In this document: positions 46,125-56,592 of the stretch, one piece after another
Layout: the number at the start of each line of letters is the position of its first letter
Position numbering within the stretch: the first letter of the stretch is position 1
Assembly (NCBI GenBank): GCA_022565795.1
Contig: JAIUMA010000012.1
Location: forward strand, 17,638-81,637
Origin: Balneolia bacterium
GTDB lineage: Bacteria; Bacteroidota; Rhodothermia; Balneolales; Cyclonatronaceae
Direction: 5' to 3'
DNA length: 64,000 bases
Translations under genes and position numbers: made by a program
Notes under the pieces: generated by a model
The model's input: only the letters and a program-made list of their open reading frames with translations
What the model was told of the DNA's origin: nothing
Database searches by the model: none

Positions 46125-49058
46125 ATGAACTGTTATAAATACATAAGTATGATTTTTGTATCGTTATTGATGGCGTTAAGCTTTCACACAACGGTACAGG
46201 CACAGGATGGCACTGCTTCGGTGCAAATAATCCACAACTCGGCTGATCCTGCAGTAGCAGAAGTCGACATCTACGTAAATGGCGACCTCTTTCTCTCAAA
46301 CGTCCCGTTTCGCGGTGCTACTGAGTTCGTAGAGCTCGCAACAGAAATCACCTACGACATCGTAGTAACTCCAGCAGGCGCCTCTATCAACGATGGCTTC
46401 AGCTTTGAAGATATCGCGCTGGAAGATGGCGAAAGCTATTATGTTGTAGCGACGGGTGTTGCGACGCCTGGTGACTTCGCCGCCAACCCTGATGATGTAG
46501 ATACGGGCTTTTTCCTGGATATTATTCCTGGTGCACGTGCTGCAGCCGACGAAGCAGGCAATGTGGATTTTAAAATTTACCACGGTGCAACCGATGCTCC
46601 AGCTGTTGATGTAATTGCGCGTAACGTAGCTACACTCGCAGAAAGCGTGAGTTTCACCGGTTTTACTCCGGAATATCTGAGCGTACCGGCTGCTCCTTAC
46701 ATTATTGATGTTAATGTTGCAGGTACTGAAACGACCGCCGCTTCTTTTGACCTCGATTTGAGCGCACTTGGCGGTGGTGCAGCCCTTGTACTTGCAAGCG
46801 GATTTCTTGATTCGGCTGCAAATCAGGATGGCGAGGGCTTCGCGCTTATCGCAGCCCTTCCGGATGGCACCGTAGCAGTTTTCGAACCGATTGCAGCTGA
46901 TCCCGATCCGATTGAAGGCGAGATAATCTTCAATGGTACGTTCGATGATGGTCTGAACAACTGGACTCCGTTTATTGCAGATTTTGCCGGTGTTTCCGCC
47001 GATATCGCTGTTGTAGACGGCGAGGCTGCCATCACTAACATTACAGGTGCCGGTGGTGAAGTATGGTGGGTGCAGTTCAACCAGGAATTCACACAGCAGC
47101 AGATTGATGCGCTTGAAGTTGGTGAATTTTACACGCTACGGTTTGATGCCCGCTCTAATGTAGAAGGACGTCAGCTTAATACCTTCTTCGGTGAAGACGG
47201 CGGTGCGTTTACAGCAATCGATATTTCCTCATTCGAGCTGACAACTTCGATGGAAACCTACGAAGTAACTTTTGAAGTAGGAGCAACTTTTGCTGCTATG
47301 AAGCTTGGCTTTGAAATGGGTCTGGAAAACGATGATGTGTTCCTCGATAATATTTCACTGGACATCGCATCAGAAGTGCCATCTGCATCTATTCAGATCA
47401 TCCACAACTCTGCCGACCCTGCTGTAGCAGAAGTTGATATCTATGTGAATGGTGATTTGTTCCTGTCTGAAGTTCCATTCCGTGGTGCTACACCATTTGT
47501 TGAGCTGGCTACAGACGTTACCTATGATATCGTAGTAACACCTGCAGGCGCTTCTATTAACGATGGTTTCAGCTTTGAAGACATCGCGCTGGAAGCCGGC
47601 GAAAGCTATTATGTTGTTGCCACCGGTGTGGTCGATCCGTCTAACTTCGCAGACAATCCTGATGCAGTTGAAACAGGGTTCTTTCTGGATATTATCCCTG
47701 GTGCACGTTCTGCAGCAGAAGAAGTAAGCAACTTTGATTTCAAAATCTACCACGGTGCAACCGACGCTCCTGCAGTAGATGTAATCGCCCGTGATGTTGC
47801 CACTCTGGCCGAAGGCGTAAGTTATACCGGCTTTACACCGGAATACCTGAGCGTACCTGCTGCTGAGTACATCATTGATGTAAATGTAGCGGGAACAGAA
47901 ACGACTGCAGCTTCCTTCGATCTGGATCTTTCTCCACTAGGCGGAAGCACATCACTCGTACTTGCGAGCGGTTTCTTAGATCCGTCTGCGAATCAGGATG
48001 GCGAAAGCTTTGCTCTGATTGCCGTGCTGACCGACGGTACAGTAGCAGTATTTGAGCCCATCACTGAAGATGAGCCGGGTATGGCAAGTGTTCAGATCAT
48101 CCATAATTCCGCCGATCCGGCTGTTGCACTGGTTGATATCTACGTGAACGGCGATATGTTCCTTCCGGATGTGCCATTCCGTGGCGCAACAGGTTTTGTT
48201 GATTTATCTGCTGACATCACCTATGACATTGTTGTAACTCCTGCCGGTGCTTCTATCGAAGAAGGTTTCAGCTTTGAAGGCATAGAGCTCGAAGAAGGCG
48301 AAAGCTACTATGTAGTTGCCACCGGTGTTGCTACCCCGGACAGCTTCGCGCCAAATCCGGACGGCATCGATACAGGATTCTTCCTCAACATCATTCCTGG
48401 TGCAAGACAAGCTGCAGAAGATTCAGAAACCGTTGAGTTCATCGCCTACCATGGTGCAACCGATGCTCCAGCTGTAGATGTAATTGCCCGCGACGTTGCT
48501 CCACTTGAAGAAGGCCTGGCATACACAGAGTTCTCAGCCATGTACATTGGTGTTCCTGCTGACTCGTACGTGCTCGACATAAATGTGGCTGGCACCGAAG
48601 TGACGGCTGCTTCATTCACAGCTGATCTCTCCATGCTTGGCGGAGGAACAGCGCTCGTACTCGCAAGCGGATTTCTCGATCCTTCTGCAAATCAGGATGG
48701 TCCGGGCTTCGCGCTCATCGCGGTGCTGGCTGACGGTACAGTAGCCGCTTTCGAGCCATTCACGAGCATCGAGGATCCGGCTATCGAAGCACCGTTGAGC
48801 TTTGAGCTTAACCAAAACTACCCGAATCCATTCAACCCAACCACAAACATTACCTACACGCTGCCTGAATCAGGTAACGTAACTTTGGAGGTTTTTAACC
48901 TGCAGGGTCAGCGCGTGGCGGTATTGGTGAACGGTACGCAAAACGCAGGTAGCCACACCGTAACATTCGATGCTAATAATCTGGCATCAGGTGTGTATCT
49001 GTACAGACTTCAGTCCGGTTCGTTCTCACAAGTGCAAAAGATGATGCTTGTGAAATAA
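46125..49058 (+). CDS. Secreted protein with three DUF4397 units and a C-terminal sorting domain
   Basis: A 977-residue secreted protein. Order: signal peptide (about 1-27, TTVQAQ), DUF4397 unit 1 (31-256), a jelly-roll domain like CBM4/9 carbohydrate-binding modules (about 265-415, NGTFDDGLNNWTPF and VFLDNISLDI), DUF4397 units 2 (421-646) and 3 (654-880), and a C-terminal sorting domain (about 890-977, NQNYPNPFNPTTNITY to KMMLVK) of the type IX secretion kind. Each unit opens with IIHNSADPAVA and contains YHGATDAPAVDVIARDVA. It is probably displayed on the cell surface. The promoter shared with the sigma operon makes it an output of that signalling system. Confidence 0.9.
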   Translation: MNCYKYISMIFVSLLMALSFHTTVQAQDGTASVQIIHNSADPAVAEVDIYVNGDLFLSNVPFRGATEFVELATEITYDIVVTPAGASINDGFSFEDIALEDGESYYVVATGVATPGDFAANPDDVDTGFFLDIIPGARAAADEAGNVDFKIYHGATDAPAVDVIARNVATLAESVSFTGFTPEYLSVPAAPYIIDVNVAGTETTAASFDLDLSALGGGAALVLASGFLDSAANQDGEGFALIAALPDGTVAVFEPIAADPDPIEGEIIFNGTFDDGLNNWTPFIADFAGVSADIAVVDGEAAITNITGAGGEVWWVQFNQEFTQQQIDALEVGEFYTLRFDARSNVEGRQLNTFFGEDGGAFTAIDISSFELTTSMETYEVTFEVGATFAAMKLGFEMGLENDDVFLDNISLDIASEVPSASIQIIHNSADPAVAEVDIYVNGDLFLSEVPFRGATPFVELATDVTYDIVVTPAGASINDGFSFEDIALEAGESYYVVATGVVDPSNFADNPDAVETGFFLDIIPGARSAAEEVSNFDFKIYHGATDAPAVDVIARDVATLAEGVSYTGFTPEYLSVPAAEYIIDVNVAGTETTAASFDLDLSPLGGSTSLVLASGFLDPSANQDGESFALIAVLTDGTVAVFEPITEDEPGMASVQIIHNSADPAVALVDIYVNGDMFLPDVPFRGATGFVDLSADITYDIVVTPAGASIEEGFSFEGIELEEGESYYVVATGVATPDSFAPNPDGIDTGFFLNIIPGARQAAEDSETVEFIAYHGATDAPAVDVIARDVAPLEEGLAYTEFSAMYIGVPADSYVLDINVAGTEVTAASFTADLSMLGGGTALVLASGFLDPSANQDGPGFALIAVLADGTVAAFEPFTSIEDPAIEAPLSFELNQNYPNPFNPTTNITYTLPESGNVTLEVFNLQGQRVAVLVNGTQNAGSHTVTFDANNLASGVYLYRLQSGSFSQVQKMMLVK
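46215..48762 (+). repeat. Three long direct repeats encoding the DUF4397 units
   Basis: Copies of about 678 bases at 46215-46892, 47385-48062 and 48084-48762 encode nearly the same protein sequence. Copies 2 and 3 are adjacent; copies 1 and 2 are separated by the 490-base jelly-roll segment. The copies differ mainly at third codon positions, so the duplication is old enough for synonymous drift. Confidence 0.88.
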
Positions 49059-49086
49059 CACCGCTGAGAATAGCTTTATGATGATG

Positions 49087-49119
49087 CGGGGAGGTGAGTT
49101 TTCATCTCCCCGTTTTTTT
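49087..49119 (+). terminator. Terminator of the DUF4397 gene
   Basis: An 11-bp stem, CGGGGAGGTGA against TCATCTCCCCG, is followed by seven T. It should stop the transcript from P2 upstream of P3. Confidence 0.93.
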
Positions 49120-49138
49120 GAAAAAAATGACAGGTAAG

Positions 49139-49166
49139 ACTAGTCATCCGAAATTAACGCTGTGTC
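49139..49166 (+). promoter_or_regulatory. ECF-type promoter P3 (geneless downstream unit)
   Basis: ACTAGTCAT (49139-49147), 14 bases, GTGTC (49162-49166). It lies between two plus-strand terminators and has no plus-strand protein gene behind it. Confidence 0.6.
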
Positions 49167-49173
49167 ATTAAAG

Positions 49174-49291
49174 CATAAAACTGAAATTAAGCTGTAACGT
49201 ATTTTTATTATCCCAACAAGTAATACCCTCAAAAAAATAGCTTCCCCTTAAGCTAAAGCCTGTTTCGTCGTCCCGAAGCAGGCTTTTTTTA
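49174..49291 (+). ncRNA. Predicted small RNA of the ECF regulon
   Basis: A stretch of about 118 bases starts roughly seven bases after the P3 -10 element and ends at a plus-strand terminator. It can form a hairpin TAGCTT/AAGCTA (49238-49243 with 49250-49255), followed by the terminator stem. No open reading frame of note runs along it on the plus strand. It resembles no RNA family I know; transcription is inferred. Confidence 0.4.
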
Positions 49292-49292
49292 T
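49254..49292 (+). terminator. Terminator of the predicted small RNA
   Basis: GCCTGTTTC (49258-49266) pairs with GAAGCAGGC (49275-49283) with one wobble, followed by seven T. It lies 135 bases beyond the DUF4397 terminator, so it implies a separate plus-strand transcript. The minus strand lacks a good T run. Confidence 0.85.
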
Positions 49293-49309
49293 TTTTAGCG
49301 CGTTGTTCG

Positions 49310-50095
49310 TCAGAAGCTGTGTTTAAGCAACAACTTTTTAATCTGCTTCGGGTGGGTAACCATAGGCAAATGACCTGATTTGTGAACAACTTCAACCGTA
49401 CAATTGCTGTAATATCGGGCAATCTTAGGTGCATAGGATGCTTTGAGTAATCTGTCTTTTCCACCTACGATGAGAACTGTTTTGCCTGGAAAACTTTTGA
49501 GCCTGAATAGCTCGCCCCTTGCTTTCAGGCTGATGGCTGGAAACGACCATCCTATGTTCCGAAGCGCGTTGGTTGTTTGATCTCTCTTTTCTTCAGGAAG
49601 TCCGGGAATAAGAAAGTTTACGAATGGACGCAGGAATATCTCGTGTTTGATGAGTTTCCTCATCGGAAACGAGCCAAGAAAACGGAACATGAAGTCTTCC
49701 GGCGGATAATAGCCTCCCGGCGCAATGAGGTAAAGTTCTGAGGTTCTTTCCGGATAGAGCAGTGCAAACATGGCCGCAATTCGCGCGCCGAATGAGTGCG
49801 CCAAGATGCTCACTTTAGCATGTTTGTGCTGCTTCAGCATATCGGCGAGGGCATGGGTGTAGCTCTCGAGCTGCATGCTGGTTTTGTCGGACTGCGTGTC
49901 TCCGTGCCAGGGCAACGAAACGCTCCACATTCGCAGACCCTCGGGCAGGTGAGGCGCAAGCCTGCGAAAGGTACGGGAACTGCCGCCAAAACCGTGCAGG
50001 CAGAGCAGTATGCGATCTTGCTCTCGTTCCGGATGAAAATCGGTAATCTCTGTGTAGAATCCGTCGATATCGTGATAAAACGTGCTTATGCTCAT
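49310..50095 (-). CDS. Alpha/beta-hydrolase fold protein
   Basis: A 261-residue alpha/beta hydrolase. The oxyanion motif is LHGFGGSSRTF, the nucleophile Ser lies in LAHSFGARIA, the acid is probably Asp in VGGKDRLLKA, and the His is in HKSGHLPMV. It lacks a signal peptide, so it is likely a cytoplasmic esterase, lipase-like or C-C hydrolase; the substrate cannot be told. It lies downstream of the slipin/NfeD pair but beyond a terminator. Confidence 0.88.
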   Translation of the reverse strand: MSISTFYHDIDGFYTEITDFHPEREQDRILLCLHGFGGSSRTFRRLAPHLPEGLRMWSVSLPWHGDTQSDKTSMQLESYTHALADMLKQHKHAKVSILAHSFGARIAAMFALLYPERTSELYLIAPGGYYPPEDFMFRFLGSFPMRKLIKHEIFLRPFVNFLIPGLPEEKRDQTTNALRNIGWSFPAISLKARGELFRLKSFPGKTVLIVGGKDRLLKASYAPKIARYYSNCTVEVVHKSGHLPMVTHPKQIKKLLLKHSF

Positions 50096-50146
50096 GGACT
50101 GAATTTAGCAGAATTCATGCTCTTAAAAAGCAAGATCACCAAATAA

Positions 50147-50178
50147 AAACAGCCCGAATCAAAAAGACCGGGCTGTAG
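50147..50178 (-). terminator. Terminator of the slipin/NfeD operon
   Basis: ACAGCCCG pairs with the CGGGCTGT arm across about ten bases, ending in a T run on the minus strand. Confidence 0.82.
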
Positions 50179-50203
50179 ATGGATATGATGTCAGAATAGT
50201 CGG

Positions 50204-51061
50204 CTATTCGGATTCATCCTTTGGTTTTTTCCCTTTTGAAGGCTTGTCTTCATCGGTTTTGATCAACTTGCTTACATCGGGCGCGTCCCCGTTTGCAGCC
50301 GTTTTGAAGGCTTCAAGAAGATTGATCGGGAACGGGAGAATAGCAAACGTAGCGTTTTCCTCACCGATTTCCGACATGGTTTGCAGGTATCTGAGCTGAA
50401 GCGCTGTTGGCGTCTTCTCAATCATCTTACCAGCCTGCACCAGCTTTTCGGCCGCTTGGAATTCACCCTGAGCGTTAATGATTTTCGCGCGACGATCCCG
50501 CTCCATCTCAGCCTGCCGAGCCATAGCCCGCTTCATGCTGTCGGGCAGAATCACGTCTTTAACTTCAACCGTCACAACCTTAATACCCCAGGGATCGGTT
50601 TGTTTATCGATAATATCCTGAATTTTTTTGTTGATTTTGTCGCGTTCTGCAAGAAGTTCATCAAGCTCAGCCTGACCCAGAACGCTTCTGAGCGTTGTCT
50701 GCGCCAGCCATGATGTTGCTCCAATGTAGTCTTCGACCTGTATGACCGCCCGCTCGGCATCTACGACCCGAAAAAAGGTGATGGCGTCTACGTGTATGGT
50801 TACGTTGTCTTTAGTGATAATCTCCTGCCGCTCGACATTTATGGTTAATACACGTAAATCCACGCGTTCAACTTTATCAATAAAAGGAATCAGGACGATT
50901 AATCCCGGGCCTTTAGTCATATGAAATTTACCAAGGCGGAAGACAACGCCGCGCTCATATTCTCTCATGATTTTGAACATTTGCGGCAGTAAAATTGCCA
51001 AAACTGCGATAACGGTAAAAACCCAAATGGCCAGACCGCTTAAATCGAAAATGCCACTCAT
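50204..51061 (-). CDS. Slipin (stomatin-like SPFH/band-7 protein)
   Basis: A 285-residue membrane protein with one N-terminal helix (about 8-28), an SPFH/band-7 domain (about 30-190, [41 protein letters not shown]), a helical region and an acidic/basic tail. Slipins organise membrane microdomains and usually pair with NfeD proteins. It starts 26 bases after the nfeD stop, in the same operon. Confidence 0.94.
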   Translation of the reverse strand: MSGIFDLSGLAIWVFTVIAVLAILLPQMFKIMREYERGVVFRLGKFHMTKGPGLIVLIPFIDKVERVDLRVLTINVERQEIITKDNVTIHVDAITFFRVVDAERAVIQVEDYIGATSWLAQTTLRSVLGQAELDELLAERDKINKKIQDIIDKQTDPWGIKVVTVEVKDVILPDSMKRAMARQAEMERDRRAKIINAQGEFQAAEKLVQAGKMIEKTPTALQLRYLQTMSEIGEENATFAILPFPINLLEAFKTAANGDAPDVSKLIKTDEDKPSKGKKPKDESE

Positions 51062-51087
51062 AACAGTACCTCGAAAATGATTAGTGG

Positions 51088-52476
51088 TTAATTATTTTTG
51101 CTGTCGGAATCAGCGGGCTCGACATGAACCTTAAGCCCTTCAAACTTTACAATGCGAACGGTGCTGCCTTCAGGGATCGGCACAGGCCCTGTGCTGCGGG
51201 CATTCCAGTACTCACCACTGAAAAACACCCGTCCGGATTCTGTCGTAATTTCGTCGCTAACCTCAACCTCTTTGCCTACCATAGATTCGGTGCCGGTTCG
51301 ATGACCTGTAAACTGCGCCTTAATGCCGTAGTATGAAACCCAGACAAAAAACAGGATTGTGAGAATAGTGGCCGGAATCAGCCAGAGGAGCGAAACCTGC
51401 ATATCTTCGGGTAAATCCTGAAACAGCATGAGTGCGCCTAAAAAGAATGAGACTCCGCCACCGGCTATCAGTAGGCCGTAAGTTGGCGTGAAGGCCTCAG
51501 CGATAAAAAGGATAATTGCCAGACCAATGAGCAGAAATCCGGCCGTATTTATGGGCATAGCGGCCACTCCAAAAAGTAGCAGAATGAGGGCAATAGCTCC
51601 CGCTACGCCCGGAATAATAGAACCCGGTGCGCTTACTTCACCCAGGATGCCGTAAACGGCTACAAGTGTAAGGATAAGCAGAACCTCGGGTCTCAAAATG
51701 AAGCTGAAGAAAATTTCTGCCAGATTAGGCTCAATACGGTTTACTTCGGCATTGGTGGTGTTCAAAACCCGGCCTTCGATTTCCATGCCGTCCAGCTGTT
51801 CCAGAAGTTCATCGAGGTTTTGGGAAATAAAATCAATTACGCCAAGTTCAAGCGCCTCGGTGCTCGTCGCGGCCGCTCCGTCTCTTACGGCAGAAATCGC
51901 CCACTCAATATTGCGGCCCCGCTTTTCTGCTATTGATTCAATAAAGCTTTCCGCAAAGCTGAAAATCTTCTTTTGTGATACCGTGTCGATTTCACCACCA
52001 CCCATTGTTACTGGTGATGCCGCCCCGATGCTGGAAGCCGGAGACATGGCCGCCACATGACCTGCAAGCGTAATAAAGGCACCTGCGCTTCCCGCTGTGG
52101 CTCCATCCGGAGAAACGTATACTGCAGTTGGCCGATCCGATCCGAGAAGAAGTTTAACCATATCCTGAGTTGAGTCGAGCAGACCACCGGGAGTATCAAT
52201 TTCAATAATCAGGATTTCATCATCGCGATCCCGCGCGATGTTCAGGCTGCGTTCCAGATAATTGAGGCTGGTCGGGCCAATGGTGCCCTCAATGCGCATC
52301 ACAGAAACAGTTGAAGCTGTTTGGAGCGTATCGTTTTGGTTGATACTGCCGGAGTTTGAACCGGCTGCACTGACGCCATCACCGGAAACAAAGGAGAGAA
52401 AAACCAGCAAAAGTCCGGAGAAAAACAGGACTGCCGACGCGGTGATGCCGGGCGTTGATCTTAGTGCAAATTTCAT
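51088..52476 (-). CDS. NfeD-family membrane serine protease (ClpP-like)
   Basis: A 462-residue long-form NfeD protein. Order: signal/membrane helix (about 13-32), a ClpP-class serine protease domain (about 57-260, [17 protein letters not shown] and [19 protein letters not shown] with the nucleophile Ser), several membrane helices (about 255-375) and a C-terminal OB-fold (about 390-455, [29 protein letters not shown]). It cleaves, or works with, the downstream slipin, which is the usual operon partner. Confidence 0.94.
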   Translation of the reverse strand: MKFALRSTPGITASAVLFFSGLLLVFLSFVSGDGVSAAGSNSGSINQNDTLQTASTVSVMRIEGTIGPTSLNYLERSLNIARDRDDEILIIEIDTPGGLLDSTQDMVKLLLGSDRPTAVYVSPDGATAGSAGAFITLAGHVAAMSPASSIGAASPVTMGGGEIDTVSQKKIFSFAESFIESIAEKRGRNIEWAISAVRDGAAATSTEALELGVIDFISQNLDELLEQLDGMEIEGRVLNTTNAEVNRIEPNLAEIFFSFILRPEVLLILTLVAVYGILGEVSAPGSIIPGVAGAIALILLLFGVAAMPINTAGFLLIGLAIILFIAEAFTPTYGLLIAGGGVSFFLGALMLFQDLPEDMQVSLLWLIPATILTILFFVWVSYYGIKAQFTGHRTGTESMVGKEVEVSDEITTESGRVFFSGEYWNARSTGPVPIPEGSTVRIVKFEGLKVHVEPADSDSKNN

Positions 52477-52748
52477 AGATCTCCGGATTCGTGAACGGTT
52501 AAACGGGAATCACTTCAGGTAATATGCGAAGGTTTCTATTAAATTAACAGAGCGGGCAGAACAACCGTTTCGGACAGCTGGGGGGCAGACACATTCTTAC
52601 ACATTGGGCTGGTAAAGCAGGATGAAGGGTTCATGCATTTTAGCGACAAGCTGTACGAGCGTCTGCCATATCTGCAAACGTGTGGTATCAGTCCATTTGG
52701 CAAGGTTTTTGCACAGCTGAAAATAAACAAAGTATTGCAACCACGATT

Positions 52749-53702
52749 ATGGATTACAAAGATTATTACAGCATTTTAGGGGTGTCCAAAGGGGCTACGC
52801 AAGCCGAAATCAAAAAGGCCTACAGAAAACTGGCGGCCAAGCATCATCCTGACGCTTCGGGCGGTGATGGCTCACCCGATAAATTCAATGAAATCGGTGA
52901 AGCTTATGAAGTGTTAAAAGACCCCGAAAAGCGCAAGTTGTACGATAAAGTAGGAAAAGACTGGAAGCAGTATCAGCAAGCTGGAATCGATCCCGATTTT
53001 GCGAACAGTTTCGGCGGATTCAACGGCGGTGGTCGCAGGTCGTATCAGTATGGCGGAGCTGGGCAGGGCAGCTCTTTTGGAGGGGAGACTGGGTTCTCGG
53101 ACTTTTTTGAATCTATTTTTGGTGGAAGTCAGTTCAGGGACCAGAGCCCGTTCGGAAGCGCAGCAAGTTCGCGGAATCGCGGGCAGGCCAGAACAAAGGG
53201 CGCCGATATTAATCTGGATGCTAAAATAACCGTGGAAGAGGCCATAGCCGGAACAACGCGCTCAGTGCAAATTGGTGATGAAAAAGTGAGCGTTAAAATA
53301 CCGGCCGGCATTACTGAAGGCAAAAAGTTAAAGCTTACCGGGAAGGGTCAATATAACCGCGATGCCTCCTTGCGGGGAGATCTCTTCATAAAGGTAAAGA
53401 TTGAGCCGCACGACCGCTACACGATTAAAGAGGGAAAACTATATCTGGATCAGCCGGTAGAAGTAGTAAAACTGATGATTGGCGGTCCGGTAACGATTCA
53501 AACACCGGAGAAGCAGGTCAAACTCAATATACAGGAGGGAACTCCGGCCGGAAAAGTTTTCAGGATTCCCGGGATGGGCTTCCCGAAGTTTGGAAAGGCG
53601 GATGAGAAGGGGCCGCTTTACGTGCGGATTCAGCCGCAGATACCTTCACACCTTACACTGGAGCAGAAAGAGCTTCTTAAACAGGCTTTCCCCGGATCCT
53701 GA
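52749..53702 (+). CDS. DnaJ-class co-chaperone without zinc finger (CbpA-like)
   Basis: A 317-residue type II J-protein. The J domain (1-68) has [20 protein letters not shown] and the HPD motif in KHHPDAS. A Gly/Phe/Ser-rich linker (about 80-150) follows, then two C-terminal substrate-binding domains ([32 protein letters not shown]). No CxxCxGxG zinc repeats are present, which separates it from DnaJ. The ATG at 52749 begins exactly at the J domain. It lies upstream of clpB on the same strand, so it can feed Hsp70 and ClpB disaggregation. Confidence 0.94.
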   Translation: MDYKDYYSILGVSKGATQAEIKKAYRKLAAKHHPDASGGDGSPDKFNEIGEAYEVLKDPEKRKLYDKVGKDWKQYQQAGIDPDFANSFGGFNGGGRRSYQYGGAGQGSSFGGETGFSDFFESIFGGSQFRDQSPFGSAASSRNRGQARTKGADINLDAKITVEEAIAGTTRSVQIGDEKVSVKIPAGITEGKKLKLTGKGQYNRDASLRGDLFIKVKIEPHDRYTIKEGKLYLDQPVEVVKLMIGGPVTIQTPEKQVKLNIQEGTPAGKVFRIPGMGFPKFGKADEKGPLYVRIQPQIPSHLTLEQKELLKQAFPGS

Positions 53703-53886
53703 CAAAATCGTACCTCCGTTTCTGCCATCCCGCAGTAAGAGGTACGCGTTATGACATTACTTTGATTCGATGGCAGACAATGTTGACAACCGTTCTGCTA
53801 ATTAGGCATCAGAAGCTAAAAGGCATGGAATTGGAATATCTGATAGCAGAAAACAAAATATCATCCAGCATAGGAATTATTGAATT

Positions 53887-56520
53887 ATGAATTTGAATAA
53901 GTTCACCATCAAGGCACAGGAAGCGATTCAGGCGGCATTCGAAAAAGCAGCCAATATGAATCAGCAGGCCGTAGAGCCGGAGCATATACTAAGCGCCCTT
54001 TTGTCGGATTCGGAAGGCATTACAATGAGTGTGCTCAAGAAAATTGGCGTCAACACAGATGCCATCATCACGAATCTTAATGAGCATCTTAAAAAACAGC
54101 CGACAGTAAAAGGCGCATCTGTTTCGGGTCAATATCCCGGAAATGACAGCAAAACCTTGTTGGATACGGCCTCAAAAGTATCGTCTAAGATGGGCGATGA
54201 GTACATCAGTTCGGAGCATATTCTGCTCGGTTTGATGGACCACAACTTTCCGTCATCCCGTATGCTTAAAGATCAGGGCGTTACCAAAGACTCGCTCATG
54301 AAGGTGATGAAGGAGGTGCGCGGCAGCACCAGAGTCGACGATCCGAATGCAGAAAGCAGATATCAGTCGCTTCAAAAATATACGCGTGATCTAAACGAGC
54401 TGGCAGAAAAAAATAAGCTTGATCCCGTAATCGGCCGAGACCAGGAAATCCGCAGAGTGATGCAGATTCTGAATCGAAGGACGAAAAATAATCCGGTTCT
54501 CATAGGAGAGCCCGGCGTGGGTAAAACCGCGATTGCTGAGGGATTGGCGCTTCGTATCGTAAACGGCGACGTCCCGGAAGACCTCAAAAGCAAACGAATT
54601 TTTTCGCTCGACATGGGTGCACTTATTGCCGGTGCAAAATACCGCGGCGAGTTTGAAGATCGCCTCAAAGCCGTTGTTAAAGAGGTGACCGATGCCGCCG
54701 GCGAAATCATCCTTTTTATTGATGAAATTCACACCCTTGTTGGTGCCGGTGCTTCTGAAGGCGCTATGGATGCTGCAAATATTCTGAAGCCGGCCCTTGC
54801 CAGAGGCGAGCTTCGTGCCATCGGTGCTACAACTCTCAGCGAGTATCGCAAGTTTATCGAAAAAGACAAAGCGCTTGAGCGTCGCTTGCAGACCGTTTTT
54901 GTAGGTGAGCCTTCCGTTGAGGATACCATTTCTATTCTGAGAGGTCTGAAAGAGCGTTACGAGCTGCACCATGGAGTGCGGATTACCGACGCGGCCATAA
55001 TCTCGGCGGCGGAGCTCTCTCATCGCTACATCGCAGACCGTTTTCTTCCCGATAAGGCCATTGACCTTATTGATGAATCTGCCTCCAGACTACGCATACA
55101 GATTGACTCCCTGCCCGAGGAGCTGGATGGCATTGAACGGAATATACGCCAGCTTGAAATTGAGCGTGAAGCCCTCAAGCGTGAAAACGACACCGGGAAG
55201 CTCGAGGATATCAGTCAGGAAATTGCCAATCTTACCGAACGCTACGATCAGCTGAAGGTCCATTGGTCTTCTGAGCGTGATCTCATCAAAAAGACTCAGG
55301 AGCTGAAGCAGGCTGTTGAGACTACAAAGCTTGAAGCCGAAAAAGCAGAACGGTCCGGCGATTATGAAAAAGTTGCCGAACTACGCTATGGCACGGTTAC
55401 GCAGCTTGAGAAAGATCTTGAAACGACCAAAGAGAAACTGGCCGTTCTTCAACAAGACAAGGCCATGCTCAAAGAAGAGGTCGATGCTGAGGAAATTGCA
55501 GATATCGTGTCGCGCTGGACGGGCATCCCGGTTAGTAAAATGCTTACGAGCGAGCGCCAGAAACTAATGCAGATGGAAGACTATCTGCACAAGCGTGTGG
55601 TGGGGCAGGATCCGGCTATTGATGCCGTATCTAACGCGGTACGCCGTTCCCGCTCTGGTCTGCAGGATGAGAGCCGCCCGGTGGGTTCATTTATCTTTCT
55701 GGGTTCAACGGGCGTGGGTAAAACCGAGCTGGCACGCTCACTTGCCGACTATCTTTTCGATGATGAAAACGCCATGGTTCGTATCGATATGAGTGAATAT
55801 ATGGAGCGCCACAGCGTGAGTCGCCTCATCGGAGCGCCTCCGGGTTATGTGGGCTATGATGAAGGAGGACAATTAACGGAAGCCGTTCGCCGCAGGCCGT
55901 ATTCCGTAATTCTGCTCGATGAGATAGAAAAAGCCCATCCCGACGTTTTTAATATTTTGCTTCAGGTATTGGATGAAGGACGCTTAACCGATAACAAGGG
56001 AGTGACGGTCAACTTCACCAACACCATCATTATCATGACCAGCAACATAGGCTCACATCTCATTCAAAAACGAATTGAGGAGCACATGGGCGAGCTTAGC
56101 GATGCAGATTACGATAAACTCGAGAACGAGCTGTATAATCAGCTCAAGCAAACCATCAGGCCAGAGTTTCTGAACCGAATCGACGATGTTATCGTGTTCC
56201 ATCCATTGGGCAGAGAGCACCTGCGTAGCGTTGTCGATATCCAGCTGAAGCGTGTACATCAGATGCTGGCCAAAAACAATGTTGAAATCCGCGTTCCCGA
56301 TCCTGTGAAAGACTGGCTTGCGGAGCGTGGCTACGATCCGACCTTTGGAGCTCGTCCGCTCAAGCGGCTCATTCAGAAAGAGGTGGTCAATGAGCTTGCG
56401 AGACTACTTATCAAGCGGGAAACGGATCAAAAAGCAACGTTCGACCTCAGCTTGAGAGCTGCCGGAGACGGCATTGATTTTATCGAAGTCTTCGACAGCG
56501 TGGATGCATGGGTAGAGTAG
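53887..56520 (+). CDS. clpB: ClpB protein disaggregase
   Basis: An 877-residue Hsp100 chaperone that, with DnaK/DnaJ, pulls proteins out of aggregates. Order: Clp N domain (1-145), AAA-1 (Walker [14 protein letters not shown], Walker [16 protein letters not shown]), the ClpB coiled-coil middle domain (about 400-540) and AAA-2 (Walker [43 protein letters not shown]). The middle domain separates it from ClpA/ClpC. No CIRCE element is seen in the 184-base upstream gap. A strong terminator follows. Confidence 0.96.
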   Translation: MNLNKFTIKAQEAIQAAFEKAANMNQQAVEPEHILSALLSDSEGITMSVLKKIGVNTDAIITNLNEHLKKQPTVKGASVSGQYPGNDSKTLLDTASKVSSKMGDEYISSEHILLGLMDHNFPSSRMLKDQGVTKDSLMKVMKEVRGSTRVDDPNAESRYQSLQKYTRDLNELAEKNKLDPVIGRDQEIRRVMQILNRRTKNNPVLIGEPGVGKTAIAEGLALRIVNGDVPEDLKSKRIFSLDMGALIAGAKYRGEFEDRLKAVVKEVTDAAGEIILFIDEIHTLVGAGASEGAMDAANILKPALARGELRAIGATTLSEYRKFIEKDKALERRLQTVFVGEPSVEDTISILRGLKERYELHHGVRITDAAIISAAELSHRYIADRFLPDKAIDLIDESASRLRIQIDSLPEELDGIERNIRQLEIEREALKRENDTGKLEDISQEIANLTERYDQLKVHWSSERDLIKKTQELKQAVETTKLEAEKAERSGDYEKVAELRYGTVTQLEKDLETTKEKLAVLQQDKAMLKEEVDAEEIADIVSRWTGIPVSKMLTSERQKLMQMEDYLHKRVVGQDPAIDAVSNAVRRSRSGLQDESRPVGSFIFLGSTGVGKTELARSLADYLFDDENAMVRIDMSEYMERHSVSRLIGAPPGYVGYDEGGQLTEAVRRRPYSVILLDEIEKAHPDVFNILLQVLDEGRLTDNKGVTVNFTNTIIIMTSNIGSHLIQKRIEEHMGELSDADYDKLENELYNQLKQTIRPEFLNRIDDVIVFHPLGREHLRSVVDIQLKRVHQMLAKNNVEIRVPDPVKDWLAERGYDPTFGARPLKRLIQKEVVNELARLLIKRETDQKATFDLSLRAAGDGIDFIEVFDSVDAWVE

Positions 56521-56541
56521 TCGTTTCCTAAAATTTAAATA

Positions 56542-56571
56542 TAAAGGCCGGGAAGTCCCGGCCTTTTTTGT
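56542..56571 (+). terminator. Terminator of clpB
   Basis: AAAGGCCGGG and CCCGGCCTTT form a GC-rich stem with a short loop, followed by a T run. Confidence 0.92.
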
Positions 56572-56592
56572 TCTGCATTCCAGCTAGCAGCT

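Noticed and set aside
52543..52783. An open stretch of about 80 codons upstream of the J-protein gene, with an ATG at 52633
   Set aside because: The protein-like translation was tempting, but only about 49 residues follow the ATG, it overlaps the J-protein start and no ribosome site or homology was recognised.
53703..53886. CIRCE/HrcA operator before clpB
   Set aside because: No TTAGCACTC-N9-GAGTGCTAA-like dyad is present in the gap.
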